From the NCBI RefSeq assembly GCF_014905175.1, contig NW_025220585.1, positions 1 through 64,000 on the forward strand: 64,000 bases of DNA. Reading direction: 5' to 3'. Within the stretch, counting starts at the first letter, position 1. Each line of letters starts with the position of its first letter. The notes under the pieces are model-generated. The model did no database searches, had not been told where the DNA came from, and was given only the letters and a program-made list of their open reading frames with translations. Position numbers and translations under genes: made by a program. Source of the DNA: Aphidius gifuensis. Its lineage: Eukaryota; Arthropoda; Insecta; Hymenoptera; Braconidae. Below, in pieces: positions 32,912 through 45,190 of the stretch.

Positions 32912-33389
32912 TGATTTAACACCAGCTTCTCATTTTTCACCTTGATGTGGTGCTCCAGGAGGATTTAGATGCCAATTCGTGCCTTCAAGGCTAAGTTGAT
33001 GAGCAAAGTCACACATGTTGTGAGCTTGAGTGTTAAGTAATTGAAGTTCTTTTGTTGCACCAACAAAGTTGGTACCACAATCACTTTACAAATTTTTACG
33101 CACACCTCGAAGTGATGTAAAACGTCGATATGCTGCTATGAACTCTTCAGTAGACAATCCATTAACTACTTCCAAGTGAGTGGCTGATGTTGCAAAGAAC
33201 ACAAACACAGCAATATATGCTTTATATGTTTGTTTACATCTGCCAAGCCATTTTTTTTAGTATGAATGGCTCAGCAAAGTCCACACCAGTATTAATGAAT
33301 GCTGGATTCGGATTACATCGAGCTGGAGGGAGTTGTCCCATGAGTTGTTGACTGACCAATGCACGTTGACGTGTACAAATAACACACTT

Positions 33390-34658
33390 TCAATAGATTG
33401 ATTGGAATGGAATTCTTCCACCAATAATCCAATATTTTTGCCGAGCTGTTGCTAACATGAGTTGTGGTGATCCATGTAACGTGGATTTATAAATTGATTC
33501 CAATATTAACGTTGTCAACTTTGACTTAATTGGCAATATAATTGGATGAGTAGCTGACTGTGTTAAATTTGCATTATTTAACCTGCTGCCAACTCTTAAT
33601 ACACCTTCTTCATCTAAATATGGTGTCAATCGTATTAATGAGCTTGACTTTGGTAATTGTTCATGATTTTTTAATGCTGATATTTCATGTGAGAAATATT
33701 GATGTTGTGTGTGTTTGATAAAATACAATAACGTCGTATCATATTCTTCTGTTGTAATTACCAATTCTTTTAGAGCTGCTGAAGTCATTTTTGTCTTATG
33801 TAAGAACTTAAGACACCAAGCACATACTCTCACCATTTTATTTAATGATGAGTGTTTTACAAGGAGTTGTTCAAGGATGTTGTCTGTATCTTGCTGAGTC
33901 GTGACTGGTGCTGTTAGCACAGGTTTAATTTCGATGTCGATTGTTTTATCACAGTGAGTTACTTGTAGTGTGGGCCACATGTCTTGTTCTTGACAAAGCC
34001 ACTGTGGACCATGCGACCATAGAAAATTGGTTGATAATTGTTTTGGCTGCAAACCTCTTGATGCCAGATCTGCTGGGTTATCATGACCAGGTACATGATG
34101 CCATTTGACAGGAGTTGTTTCAGAGTTGAATGAGTTCTTGATTAATTTTAGTCGCTTGCTGATAAATTGTTTAAATTGATCATTTTGTATCCAATAATAA
34201 ACAATTGTTGAATCTGTCCACAGGTGTACTGGTACATTATTGAGTTGAAGACTGAGCTGGATTTGTTTTATACTCTGTACCAATAAGACAGCTGCAGATA
34301 ATTCGAGACGTGGAGTTGTCATTCGAATCTTCTTGTTCTTTGAGTTGTTTTGGTGTTGTAATGGTGCTACCTTGGATTTGGCTAACACGAGTGTTGACAT
34401 TATTATGTTGTTATGTTGTTTAACTCTTAAATAAACAGCTGCACCAAGAGCGACATTGGAGGCATCAGAGAAACTATGAATTTCTACTGATAAGTTATCT
34501 GGAGCTGTGTGTAACCATCTTGGTATTTTTAGACAATTAACGTCTTGTAAATGTTTGCAGTATGTCTGCCATTCGAGTTGTAATTCATTGTCAAGCTGTT
34601 CATCCCAGTCAACACGTTTATTCCACAATTTTTGAAGGAATATTTTTTCCAGTAACAA
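33390..34658 (-). pseudogene. BEL/Pao 2 RNase H and integrase zinc-binding region
   Basis: This 422-residue frame holds RNase H acidic blocks (HSFSDASNVALGA, PRLELSAAV, LWTDSTIVYYW, NPADLASRG), a connection region, then the integrase HHCC start (HPIILPIKSK, STLHGSP). It ends at a TGA shortly before the CxxC. The upstream end overlaps the reverse transcriptase frame with a frameshift near 34640. Confidence 0.9.
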
Positions 34659-35112
34659 TGACTGGTGTGATCCAACCTAATGGATCAAACAGCTGTGCAA
34701 CTTTTGACAACACTTCTCGCTTTGTTGCATTGAGACGTGTGTTATTCGAGACTGATGGTGAGCTGAATGTAAATGTATCATCTTTACGATGCCATTGTAC
34801 ACCGAGTTGTTTGAATACTTCAACATCTTGTTTATTCAATGTTGACGATCGCTCTCTATCCTCAGGTGGTACTACACTGAGAATAGTATCATTATTTGAT
34901 AACCACTTTTTTAATGGAAATCCTTCGGCCTTGAACAGTGCACGTAACTGTTCAATTTTTTCCATACACTCTAATGGTGTATTGGCACCAGGAAAAATAT
35001 CATCAAAGTATGATTTTTGTGATATCACTGAGCTGGTTAAAGGATAATTCATACCTTCATCCTTTTCGAGCTGTCGAAGAGTTGCCAATGCTAAAAATGG
35101 AGCTGGTTTCAA
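34618..35112 (-). pseudogene. BEL/Pao 2 reverse transcriptase, palm to thumb
   Basis: A 164-residue frame with FLALATLRQLEKDEG, YFDDIFPGA (the YVDD box with V to F) and the LFDPLGWITP thumb motif. It continues the protein from 35117-36340 after a frameshift near 35113. Position two of the active-site box varies naturally, so YFDD alone does not prove inactivity. Confidence 0.88.
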
Positions 35113-35116
35113 GCCT

Positions 35117-36340
35117 TTAATGTGTAAAGGTTACAGTCTTCAATGTGTAACTTTTGATTTGTTCAGTTGGAGTTGGACGCCACAGAATTCTTTGTTTTTC
35201 TTGGTCGTCTTCGTGAATGAATATTTGACGGTACATCTTTTCAACAACTGCTGAAAAGACAATTTTATACCGTCTCCACCGAGTTATTACATCACTCAGA
35301 TTATTGAGTAGGCAAGGACCATCATACAATAGGTCATTTAATGATTTATTTTTGTCTATGAGTTGAGATCCATTAAATACAACACGTAATTTAGTTGTAG
35401 AGCTGCTTTCTTTCTTTACACCATGATGTGGTAAATAACAAATGGTGCGTATATCAACATCATGCCTGGAAGGCATCATGTGACCAAGTTTTTCGTATTC
35501 ATTTAAGAACGAGCTGTAGAGCTGATGGAGTTGTGGATCTTTTGCAAAACGAACTTCTTGTCGTTTGAGCATGAGTTCTGCATGTTGCTTTGATTTTGAG
35601 TAGTTGAAAAATTCGTTTGATTTAAAAGGCAGTTTCACAATGTATCTACCTTCTTGTGTTCTTGAGTGGGTTTGAGTGAAATGATCAAGACATATCTGAT
35701 CATCTTGAGTTAGATCAGCTGATGAGTCGTGGAATGCTTCTTCTTGCATCCAGAATGATTTTACAAGTTGGAGTAACTCATTGTCACTTGACATCGTGAA
35801 ACAATGGCGAGTTGGTTGATGAGTTGTTGAGCAACGGTTTGAATCAGTTCGTCCTGAAAGGATCCAACCAAGTTGTGTTTGTTGAGCTGTCAAATGGTTA
35901 TTATTACCAATTTGTTGTACGACACCATCTTGTAACAGAGAACCATATACATCAGCACCCAATAGTACGTCTACTTTTGCTTGCTGATAATACGCTGGAT
36001 CTGCCAGATTGATGCCTTGGAGTCTATCTTTATCTTGAATTTGTATATTAATTGATGGTAATAAACCAGTCAACTTTGGTAGTATGTAGGCATTTACTGA
36101 GCGTGTGTAATTATTGTAGAGTGATTTTATTGTTAAAAATACACATCCACGTGATTGTTGTAATTGACCTGCGCCAATCCCAATGATTGGTGTATTTGAG
36201 TTGTAACGTTTTAAATTCAATTGAGTTACCAAGTCTTCTGAGCATATGGAGATCTCAGAACCTTGATCCAATAAGGCTCGCACTTGGATCAAATTATCAA
36301 TGTTATATTTGACATTCACCAAAGCATTCTTCAAAATCAA
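35117..36340 (-). pseudogene. BEL/Pao 2 aspartic protease and reverse transcriptase start
   Basis: A 407-residue frame: aspartic protease with the active Asp at about residue 25 (RALLDQGSEISI), VDVLLGADVYG and a LGWILSGR end, then linker and reverse transcriptase with LPHHGVKKESSSTTKLR and VFNGSQ. The segment where the first catalytic Asp should be reads FSAVVEKMYRQ: in the other BEL copy it is TADIEKMYRQ, so the Asp has been replaced by Val. It ends at TFTH by frameshift. Confidence 0.9.
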
Positions 36341-36499
36341 TATCTATTTTGAAACTTTCTTGATCTTCTTCAATGTCTGTTGAATCTTCGATTTCGTGTG
36401 CTTCTTCGCTGAGGGGTATTTTTTCTACTATTTTTGTCCCATCAATACAAACTGTAACGTGACATGTTACCTTCTCACTTGGTTTTAGAATTTAATTCG

Positions 36500-38116
36500 G
36501 GTCGTGGATCAACGAGTTTACAGACAAAGGGGGGACGGAAAATTTTATTCTACGACGCTAAAACTTACCAAAAATGTCACTTAAAACTGACCAAATAATC
36601 AAATAACCGAATAACCAAATAACCAAATAAACAAATAGCCAAATAATCACAAAAATCACGGGAATCAAAACAATCCGAGTAATCCAATTAATCCAACTAA
36701 TCCATTGATGTCGATCCGAACCTGAAAATATAATTCTAAAACTAAGTTGAGGGGTTTGCCTGGGTCGTTTAGTGTGCTGGTTCGTGGAGAGAGGGCCGAG
36801 TAAAGAATGTTAAAATTTAGTCACTGAAAATCTAAACTCAAGGGAACACAATAAATTACTCAACAAGACAATAATTATGGCACAAAATTAACAAGATTAT
36901 TTATTAAATAAACAATTGAGTATCAAAATTATTACTAGTTACAAAGTTAAGGGACGCACCCGAATTCAGTGCCGTGGCCCCCGTGGCGAGAAACGCTACT
37001 TACCGTCCGTTGTCATTTTTATTTTTCGACTAGTTTTGTCTAGTTTTGCCATGTTGAAAATAATGTACTTAGTAAAAAAAAAGGAACTCAGCTTAGCCTT
37101 AGATGTAGCGAAGTAAAAAATCTAGCTAAGTAAAATAATGTAGATACTAGATATTGATTGTGTGGCTACAATTACAGCTAAGTAAAAAATCTAGCTAAGT
37201 GAAAAATCTAGCTAAGTAAAATTATGTAGATATTGATTGTGTGGCTACAATTACAGCTAAGTGAAAAATCTAGCTAAGTAAAATAATCCAGATATCTAAA
37301 TTTTTTTTTTTTTTAAGGGACTTAGTTTTTTAAAGTAAAAAATCTAGCTAAGTAAAATTATGTAGATATTGATTGTGTGGCTACAATTACAGCTAAGTGA
37401 AAAATCTAGCTAAGTAAAATAATTCAGATATCTAAATTTTTTTTTTTTTAAGGGACTTAGTTTTTTTTGTAAAATTTAATTTTTTTTTATTTTTTTTAAG
37501 TCCATTGTTTTCAACATGGTAAAACTAGACGAAACTAGTCGAAAAATAAAAATGACAGCGGACGGTCATGGAGACCAGTATGGACGATAAGTCACGTCCC
37601 TCACCACGGGGGCCACTGCACTGAATTCGGATATTCCCAAGTTAAGTTTTATCAAAATTTTTTAAATATTATTAAATTGAATACAAATATAAAATTTATG
37701 AGTCCTGACTTCGAATCATGGACCAACAAGAAAAATGATAATACAAAAGTAATTAACAAACTAATAATTAAAGAAAAATGAGGCAAGGCTAGCCAACCAA
37801 CTATACATAAATTGAGGGGGATTTTTAGGAGAGGATGACTCCTGCTCCTTGGGTTTGGTTATGGATGACTCCAATCCGGGGTGGGGAGAAGACTATTCGA
37901 GATTCTGGGATGGCTCCTCAAGAACCTCGAACTCACTAGTCGGAAGGCAGAAACCGAAGTGTCATTTCCAGCTGGATCACCAGCTTAAATAGCTTTTCCC
38001 TTTCCCTAGCAATATTACCCTTCTTGGTTGGCCAGCCTTACCCGTTAATTTAATAATAAAAACATAAAATAATAATAATAAAGTATAATTTTAAGGTGGG
38101 CGAGTGCAACTCGTCA
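36500..38116 (-). repeat. LTR-like sequence, copy B, and downstream leader-like region
   Basis: From 38116 down the minus strand begins TGACGAGTTG and matches copy A (14580-20937 without the Helitron) through GATAAAAC near 37650. A 687-base TIR element follows, then about 450 bases with no similarity to copy A (36951-36500). The match to copy A defines the repeat; whether the LTR ends at the MITE or extends further is open. Confidence 0.6.
36952..37638. mobile_element. 687-base TIR foldback element with AAGTTAA target duplication
   Basis: Begins GGGACGCACCCGAATTCAG and ends with its inverted copy (CTGAATTCGGATATTCCC). Arms of roughly 150 bases include a CAACATGG and CGACTAGTTTTGTCTAG block. 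AAGTTAA flanks both sides (36945-36951, 37639-37645). The middle has repeated AAAAATCTAGCTAAGT units. No coding. A half copy is at 23695-23960. Confidence 0.88.
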
Positions 38117-39390
38117 CAAAGCAAACAACAAAGCACACAGCTCACTAGTATCAAGTTATTTTGATGGACATTTTGAGCTACGTTTCATATCTTTAGATGC
38201 TTTTAAAAATGTTTTCACGAGTGGCATAATTAAATTAGATTGGTTATTTTTTTATCACTCGTTACTTGTTCTTCAGGCACTTCATATGAAACTCGGGCTG
38301 TTGATCAGAAATCGTTGTTCTGGCTATCATCGAACATTTTGTATTGACCAATACATCTAATATATACCCAAACACAAACATGTATCTTACAACTTCTGAA
38401 TATTTGATTCTGCGCAGATATTTTTGTTGGATAATCTGATAGAATATAAAATGTCCATTCTTACTAATTTGACATTTGGTACTTTTTTTTTTTTTATTTG
38501 GTATTGAAACTTATTCCATCATTGCACACACGCGGCTTATCAATTCGTGTTGTTTTTTGTTACGCGATGAATCGATATATATCATTTGCTTTTTGGTTGG
38601 TATAATAATCAAGAGCGTCCAAGAGACGTTGTTATTATTTATAGGAATAAGCCACATATCTTTGAATTAAATATCATTCTTACCAAGCCAATTCGTGTAC
38701 CTTATCGGCACACCACTTTTTTGTAAAAAAGAAGAAGAAAAAAAATATTAAATATCAAAACATTCATATCAAAAACAGCAGCTGCATCACGTTCAATCCA
38801 CAAAAAAGGTATTTATTATACTATCATCAATCCACGAGTCTTTCCTAGTTTTTTCCAGCTCATTTTTGTAATTTTGAACTTATAAATATTTTCAGTAGTA
38901 CTTGGAAATTTCAGAGAATTATTGTCACATTCTTTGAACATGTCTGCTAAGAGTAAGTATATTGAATTTTTTAAAACCTGACTTTGTGAATATGGAATTT
39001 CATCTTTTTTAATTGCACAATGTCCCCCTTCTTGGCTATTATCTATTTCGTTTTTTCATGATCTAAATTTTCCGTAACGTGAATACGGATAGATAATTGA
39101 TAATTTATAAACTACTTTATCCCAATTTCCTCCTAAAATTTCAGTTTTTTTTTGACTTAGAGATATCAATGACTCGATCTGGTACGGAGTTTTTTTTCTA
39201 GTACAGTTTGCAATCAATAACGTTCACATTGCTTCATATATCTCATGTGCTTTTCACCAGAGTGAATGAATATTCCTTTTATTTAAATGATACGAGTGAT
39301 ATATTGATAGGGCTCCCCTATCCTATCATGAACTTGAAAACGATTCGACGTACACCCTGTATGCTTACAATGTGCAGTACATTAAAACAT
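38117..39390. other. No supported gene
   Basis: AT-rich unique-looking sequence. A short MSAKS-type start followed by a GTAAGT (38939-38955) could be a chance exon. Frames at 38476-38670 and 39208-39549 show no recognisable motif. Confidence 0.45.
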
Positions 39391-40010
39391 TTTTTTTTTC
39401 TTCATATTAAGGAGATAAATTGCATATATGGTAATCGTATGCAAGGTCACAAATCGGAAAGATATTTTATAACAATTTATTCAAATCGTTATGCAAATCA
39501 TGAGTTTTATAACGTGGTTTCAGTCTTTTCAATGATTTCTAGAATTTAATTTAGAATTCTCGTGGAATAATAAAAAATTCATCTTCAAAAGCAATTGGAT
39601 TGGAGGATAAATTAATGTTATTTTTGTATGTGCTTTAACTTCGACAAAAACTATACATCGGCGAGGTAGTTCATGATTATCGATATATTTGGAATTACTA
39701 GATATTATTCCTGGATTTGTCATTAAATTTAATGAAGACGGTATTAATTGAGATACAGAGAGATTCGAATCAGGTTGATATAAAAGGGAAACCGTAGACC
39801 TTTCAGGAAGTTATCGATGATTAACGTAATGAACACTTTCAAAAACACGATCAGGATTAAATATCGTGTGAAACAGATCATATACTTTGCTAGAATTATA
39901 ATCGTTCGACATTTCCAATTCACATTTCTCATTTCCTCTGATATTGCGTCATAAGTCTTTTCAACATGATCTTTTTCAATTTTTTTTGAAACTGATCATG
40001 TTTTCACATT
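39390..40010 (-). other. Unidentified repeat with decayed coding sequence (inverted partner at 41.5 kb)
   Basis: The minus strand from about 39600 to 39415 matches the plus strand of 41545-41740 (blocks AATTGCTTTTGAAGATGAA, TTTATTATT, ATGATTTGCAT, TTTGAATAAATTGTTA). In both, a partial frame reads THDLHxDLNKLL and NIFPIxDLAxDYHx, so an old protein-coding repeat is likely. Upstream on the minus strand (39800-39550) a longer run (LFHTIFNPDRVFESVHYVNH, HELPRRCIVFVEVK) looks coding but is unrecognised and stop-interrupted. Confidence 0.45.
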
Positions 40011-40161
40011 TTTGAAATGAATTAGATAAAAATGATTTTGAGGAAATATCAGGAAAACGGCAATGTATTTCTTTAAACAAATTATCGGTTTTTTAGATCG
40101 TAGTTTTTTTTCATTTGTTGATATTAATAAGTATGGAAAAAATAGCCGTATATATATATAT

Positions 40162-41068
40162 GGGGCATTCCATGTCAACTCACAGGGTTTTTTCCCTCAC
40201 CCTCTCAGATTTGAAAATGAATATTTTTTTTTGGGTTAGTCATCGACTCAGATATACCTCTGATTTTTTTTTCATTTTTACCATCATTAACCGTCGAGCC
40301 AGAATCAAAAAACACCTCCTTCACAAGAGTAAACTACGATTTCGCCATTCTTTGAAATTCGGATTTTTTAACTGTAAGTAGTAGAGCACACGATTAGCTC
40401 AATTTCCGAATTTCATTATGGGATAACGATGGGTTCATTAAAAAAAATTTTTTTTTACATGACAAAATTACTAAAATCAGGCAAGATCATATGCCCAAAC
40501 AACAAGTTTTTTTTTTGTTTCTTATAGGAAATTTCCCCACGATTATGTGAAAAATACGAAAAAATTCCCGGGCATGCGCAAAGTGGTTAAAAATCAAGTT
40601 CAATTATCGAAAAAAAGGCTATTTATCGGTTATTTATCGTACAGCTATTAAAATAATGATTGAATTCAAAATTCAATAATAGTGATCGATAAAACTTGTC
40701 GAGGAAAAAAAAATGTCATAATAAAATATTGACATCTCGAATGAATATTGATTGTTTAGCTTTAATTACAGCTATAGTAAAACATCTGACGGCCAAGTAA
40801 ATCGTATACATGTTTTGAAAAAATATCGATAATTCAAAAACTATTTGAGATATCGAAACTGTTTTAGGACATTTTTTTCTCTCTGACGAGTTTTATCGAT
40901 CGCCATTATTGATTTCAGAATTAATCGTTATTTTCATAGCTGTACGATTAATAACCGATAAATAGCCGTTTTTTCGATAATTCAACTTGATTTTTAACCA
41001 CTTTGCGCATGAGTGGGAATTTTTTTCGTATTTTTCCCGTAATCGTGAGGAAATTTTCTATAAGAAAC
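40162..41068. mobile_element. GGGGCATTCC-ended element with inner foldback arms
   Basis: The left end GGGGCATTCCATGTCAA follows (TA)n, as at 6170. Further in, inverted arms of about 184 bases lie at 40517-40700 and 40885-41068, sharing AAATTTCCCCACGATTATG and CGATAAATAGCC-type blocks. No right terminus is seen, so it is truncated or composite. Confidence 0.5.
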
Positions 41069-41119
41069 AAAAAAAAAACAGAAAGACGAAATACCAAACA
41101 AAAGTGTCAATTTTACGTT

Positions 41120-41240
41120 AATTCCAGTTAATTCCCGTAGCTGAACCGTCTAAAGCGTACCCGATACCACGTCGCCTCATACTTCGTCGGTTCGATCCCC
41201 GGTCAGAGTGTGAAAAAAAAAAAAAAAAACAAAACAAAAC
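41120..41240 (+). repeat. tRNA-derived SINE-like element
   Basis: A box TAGCTGAACCG (41138-41148) and B box GGTTCGATCCC (41189-41199) at normal spacing, followed by an A-rich tail from 41213. This is a different family from the tRNA-like repeat at 3.3 and 55.4 kb, whose copies end in poly-T. Confidence 0.65.
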
Positions 41241-41544
41241 AAACAAAAGCTTCTGCGTTAATAATACAACAGAAAAAAAATTGACAAATTTTTAAAATGT
41301 TTTTTTAATAAAATATATTTTTGACTATACAACATAGTACTTTTTATTTTAAACATGGCCATTTTTTCGATTGAGTATAATGATATTTACTACGTCTGAT
41401 TAAAATTCTGAAACATAGTAAAACTCACTGTTTACGTGATAAATGTTGCTAAATTTGCCAAAACATCCACCAGTACTATAAAACATAGTAAAATCCAGTG
41501 TTTTTTTTTTTAGTAAAACCTAATATTTTTTTCTTTCCGTGCAA

Positions 41545-41860
41545 TTTAATTGCTTTTGAAGATGAATCTTTTATTATTTTACGAGAATTCTGAATTAAAT
41601 TCTAGAAATCGTTGAAAAGACAAAACACATGATAAAACTCATGATTTGCATGACGATTTGAATAAATTGTTACAAAATATCTTTCCGATTTGGGACCTCG
41701 CGAACGATTACCATTTTTCTCTTCCACCCCCTAAAATCTTAGTATTCAAGAGACAAACTATCTACTATTTTCATTTTTTTTTTTTTTTAATGTCGCTTAT
41801 TAATTTGGAATATTTTTATTTAAAAATACGTGTAAGCAGAGTGTTCATCTTATGCTTTTG
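41545..41860 (+). other. Second copy of the unidentified repeat
   Basis: Inverted copy of 39415-39600 with the same decayed frame (DLNKLLQNIFPIWDLANDYH at about 41650-41715). It diverges after about 41740. Confidence 0.5.
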
Positions 41861-42112
41861 ATAATAACTTTATCAATTTTCAAGCTAGAGCTCTATGTTT
41901 TATATTTTGTGTTTATTGAGTTTCACAAATATTTAGAATATATATCTGTATATGTTCAGAATAAATTCTACATAAATATATCAGAAAATCTTATTATAAC
42001 TGATATAAATTAATAGGATGTAATCAAAAGGTTGTAACTAGCAAAATGTATTCATATTATAGTTTCTAGATATATTTTAACAAGATATATTCCGAGGGCC
42101 AAATATAGACGG

Positions 42113-43676
42113 TAAGATAATGTCAAAAAAACTGGACAGAACCATAAGTAACAAAAATTCGTTTAATGGTAGTCCTTGTGACCCAGAACACTTTGCCCGA
42201 CTGGCTGCCGTCTTAATTGTCGGGCGTCCACAGGTGAGCGAGGTAAAAAATTAATAATTCAAACAACAATTTCAGACATAATTTTTTAACAAATACTTTT
42301 AGTTTTATTATATTAACCTAATTTTAAGATGGCTTCCGAATTAATTGTCATCTAACCAAGATATTAATTTTTAAAAATTGAAAAAAAACACGAATTATGA
42401 AATACGTTCTAAATGTCAGCCAAGCTAGGTTATTTTTTTTTTAATGTATTTTAAATATAAAAAAAATGGCTGCCAAAAGAAAAATTGTTAAAGTGGTTAA
42501 AAAAATTATTAAAAATTGAATTATAAAATTTAAATTGTATGGTAATAGGGTAGCTGAGAGGTATTAAAGAGTGGTGCGAGAATAATAGAGTGGTGGGGAG
42601 TTTGTCAATCAGCTTGGAGTTATATTAAAAAAAAAAAAACTATAGAGAAAAGAAAGATACATAACTCCCCACTACTCTATTATTTTCCCCGCATTACTCT
42701 ACGATTCAATTTAATTTTTAATAATTTTTTTAAGGTTGAATGTAAATTGCATCGGTGGACGAAGTTTGGGCCCGAGAGGGTGCGCATCTACATATGGTCA
42801 TAAAAAATATTTTTAGTGCCCCTCTGCCTAAAATATATTCACTATACTGACAGGCTCTTAGTAGTATGTGTGTATGTAGTCTATCTGGATAGACACACAC
42901 ATACTACCATAGCGAAGAAACATGAGACAACACGAGGAATAAAAGAGAGAGAATGACGGCTAATGATAGAAAATTTTGATTCTGATAATTGAATATCTTT
43001 TAAAATCAACAAACGAAATTGATCGTTGACGGCTTAAAAAATCCGTATTATCATAAACTACAAACTGATAGTAAATTAAGGAAAATCGTATAGAAACTTT
43101 TTGAGCTACAGGAGAAAATATGTGTTCAGTCCTACTTGTTAAAGTTGTCAATTTTGACATCAATTATCTAAAAAAAAACAACCCACGAAAATTCCGAAAA
43201 AAATCAACAAGATAGATAAATATTCTAGCTTTAATATGAAATCAAAAAATCAAAAATCGTATAGTGGGAAATTCTATTTACATTCAACCTTAACCACTTT
43301 AACAATTAATTTTTTGGCAGCCATTTTTTTTCATATTTAAAATACATTTAAAAAAAATAACCTAGCTCGGCTGCCATTTATAACGTATTTTATAATTCGT
43401 GTTTTTTTCAATTTTTAAAAATTAATATCTTGGTTGGATGACAATTAATTCGGAAGCCATTTTAAAATTAAATTAATACATTAAAACTAAAAGTATTTGT
43501 TAAAAAATTATGTCTGAAATTGTTGTTTAAATTATTTATTTTTTACCTGGCTTACCTGTTGACGCCCGACAATTAAGACGGCAGCCAGTCGAGCAAAGTG
43601 TTCTGGGTCACAAGGACTACCATTAAACGAATTTTTGTTACTTATGGTTCTGTCCAGTTTTTTTGACATTATCTTA
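42113..43676. mobile_element. 1.56 kb foldback element with about 410-base arms
   Basis: Arms 42113-42530 and 43270-43676 are near-identical inverted copies beginning TAAGATAATGTCAAAAAAAC. Nested within are an inverted repeat (42569-42604/42663-42700) and a hairpin of TAGTATGTGTGT type (42862-42906). Flanks share GATATAT but no clean duplication. No coding seen. Confidence 0.85.
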
Positions 43677-44224
43677 ATAGATATATTTCCCAGTTATATT
43701 TTTTTCTATGAGGGAATAAAGAAATAATGTGACCAGTAGAGACTAAGATAAAATTCGAAGACGATGAGGAAACTGAAAATATAATAAAGATTAATTTCGA
43801 ATTGAAAAAATACAAGAAATCATCTCCCAAATAATTCATCAGCAGGTAAAATTATTTTAGCAAAAAAAAAAAAAAATTTTTTTCTAGGGCTGATAATGTT
43901 ATTACATACATATATATCACCGCAGTCATAAGTGCAATAAATTAAGTAGAAATTGTAAATGCAATGACAAGACAGTTATTAATAAAAAAAAACAATAATG
44001 TTAGCATACGACAGTGATCATGAAGTAAAATAAAATTTGAATAAAAAAAATTTAATAAACCAAGTAAAGATACTGAATTTACTAAAGAAAATATGGAAGG
44101 AACAAACAAAATGAATGAATAATTTTTAGTTGTAACGGTAATCATTGTAACAATAGAAAATAAAATAAATTGGTAATCACGAATTCCAATAAAGAAATTA
44201 AAATTACCCCCGCTGGGCAGGCAC

Positions 44225-44700
44225 ATCATTTTTATTTTTTATTAACCCTTCTTCACTTAATTTTTTTATTTTTTATGCAATGTTGTGCCAGCTTAAATTT
44301 AAGTCAGCACAACTTTTTTCATAATCAACCGGTTGACATGTTATATGGCCGAAAATTATGTTTTTTATGTGGTTTAATTCTACGTATATAAATATATATT
44401 TTTTTTTTTATTAACCGTTTTTTAATTAAATTTTTTATTTTTTATAAAATGTTGTACTAGTTTCAATTTAAGTCAGCACAACCTTTTCATTAATTAATCG
44501 ATTGACATGAAATTAAGATGAGAATCATGTGTTTTCTATGTGTTTTTATTCTACGTGTATAAATAATTTTTTTATTTCTTTATTAACCCTTCTAAATTTT
44601 TTTATGCCATGTTGTGCCAGTTTAAATTTGAGCCAGCACATTTTTTTTATCAATCAACCGATGGACATATTTTTATTGTTAGAAATTAATTTGTTAGAAT
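44225..44700 (+). repeat. Roughly 165-base satellite, three units
   Basis: Units place the dyad near 44282, 44451 and 44611. Each has a palindrome of type GTTGTGCc...AGTCAGCACAAC and a TTATTAACCcTTcT start. Inverse-complement copies form the array at 53880-55000. Confidence 0.85.
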
Positions 44701-44865
44701 CCAAAAAAGTAATTCACATTAAAAGAGTACCTTAAATCCATTCGGATTTCTTTTTTATCTTTATTCCACAATAACAAACATATTTACAGCTCCATATCAA
44801 AGGTCATATATCTGATAATAATAATGGCCATATACCAAATGATAATAACAATGTTTATCAGATTA

Positions 44866-45110
44866 CCATCCAAGAGAAAAAAATTGATAGTAAACTAAAT
44901 TATAATTTAATTTGTGCATTTTGCCAAAGACCAAATCATGACATGAGCAGTTGCTTTGCATTACAAAATGCTCAGAGAAGATGTCTTGAACGTCAAGCTC
45001 AAAAAAACATGGCTCGGCCAGTGAACCAAGAGGGGGGATCACAAGCACGGCCAACACCTCAAACGGATCAACCCTCTCAGTCAAATCAATTGCCCAATCA
45101 GAAATAAATG
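44866..45110 (+). pseudogene. Gypsy Gag nucleocapsid fragment
   Basis: The frame includes CAFCQRPNHDMSSC, a CX2CX4HX4C zinc knuckle, then a Gln-rich tail (ending TDQPSQSNQLPNQK) and a TAA. Nucleocapsid binds element RNA. The N-terminal part of Gag is not recognisable. Confidence 0.75.
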
Positions 45111-45190
45111 TAAAAATAAATTTAATACATACCACTAATATTCCATCTATATCATTATATACTGAGGGTCTTAAAGGGGCATGTAATTCA

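Larger units (their letters stand above)
31900..36490 (-). mobile_element. BEL/Pao LTR retrotransposon 2, degenerate, gag missing
   Basis: On the minus strand protease, reverse transcriptase, RNase H and integrase occur in order from 36340 to 32393, followed by a polypurine tract and a putative 3' LTR. Gag is missing upstream; at about 36490 the sequence passes into the LTR-like region of a different family (copy B). Multiple frameshifts and stops show it is dead. The upstream edge is uncertain. Confidence 0.8.

Noticed and set aside
34562..35120. Plus-strand frames of 161 and 60 codons
   Set aside because: Antisense shadows of BEL/Pao 2 reverse transcriptase.
40517..41068. CRISPR-like or regulatory array from repeated blocks
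   Set aside because: The repeated blocks are a single inverted pair, not direct spaced repeats; this is eukaryotic foldback DNA.
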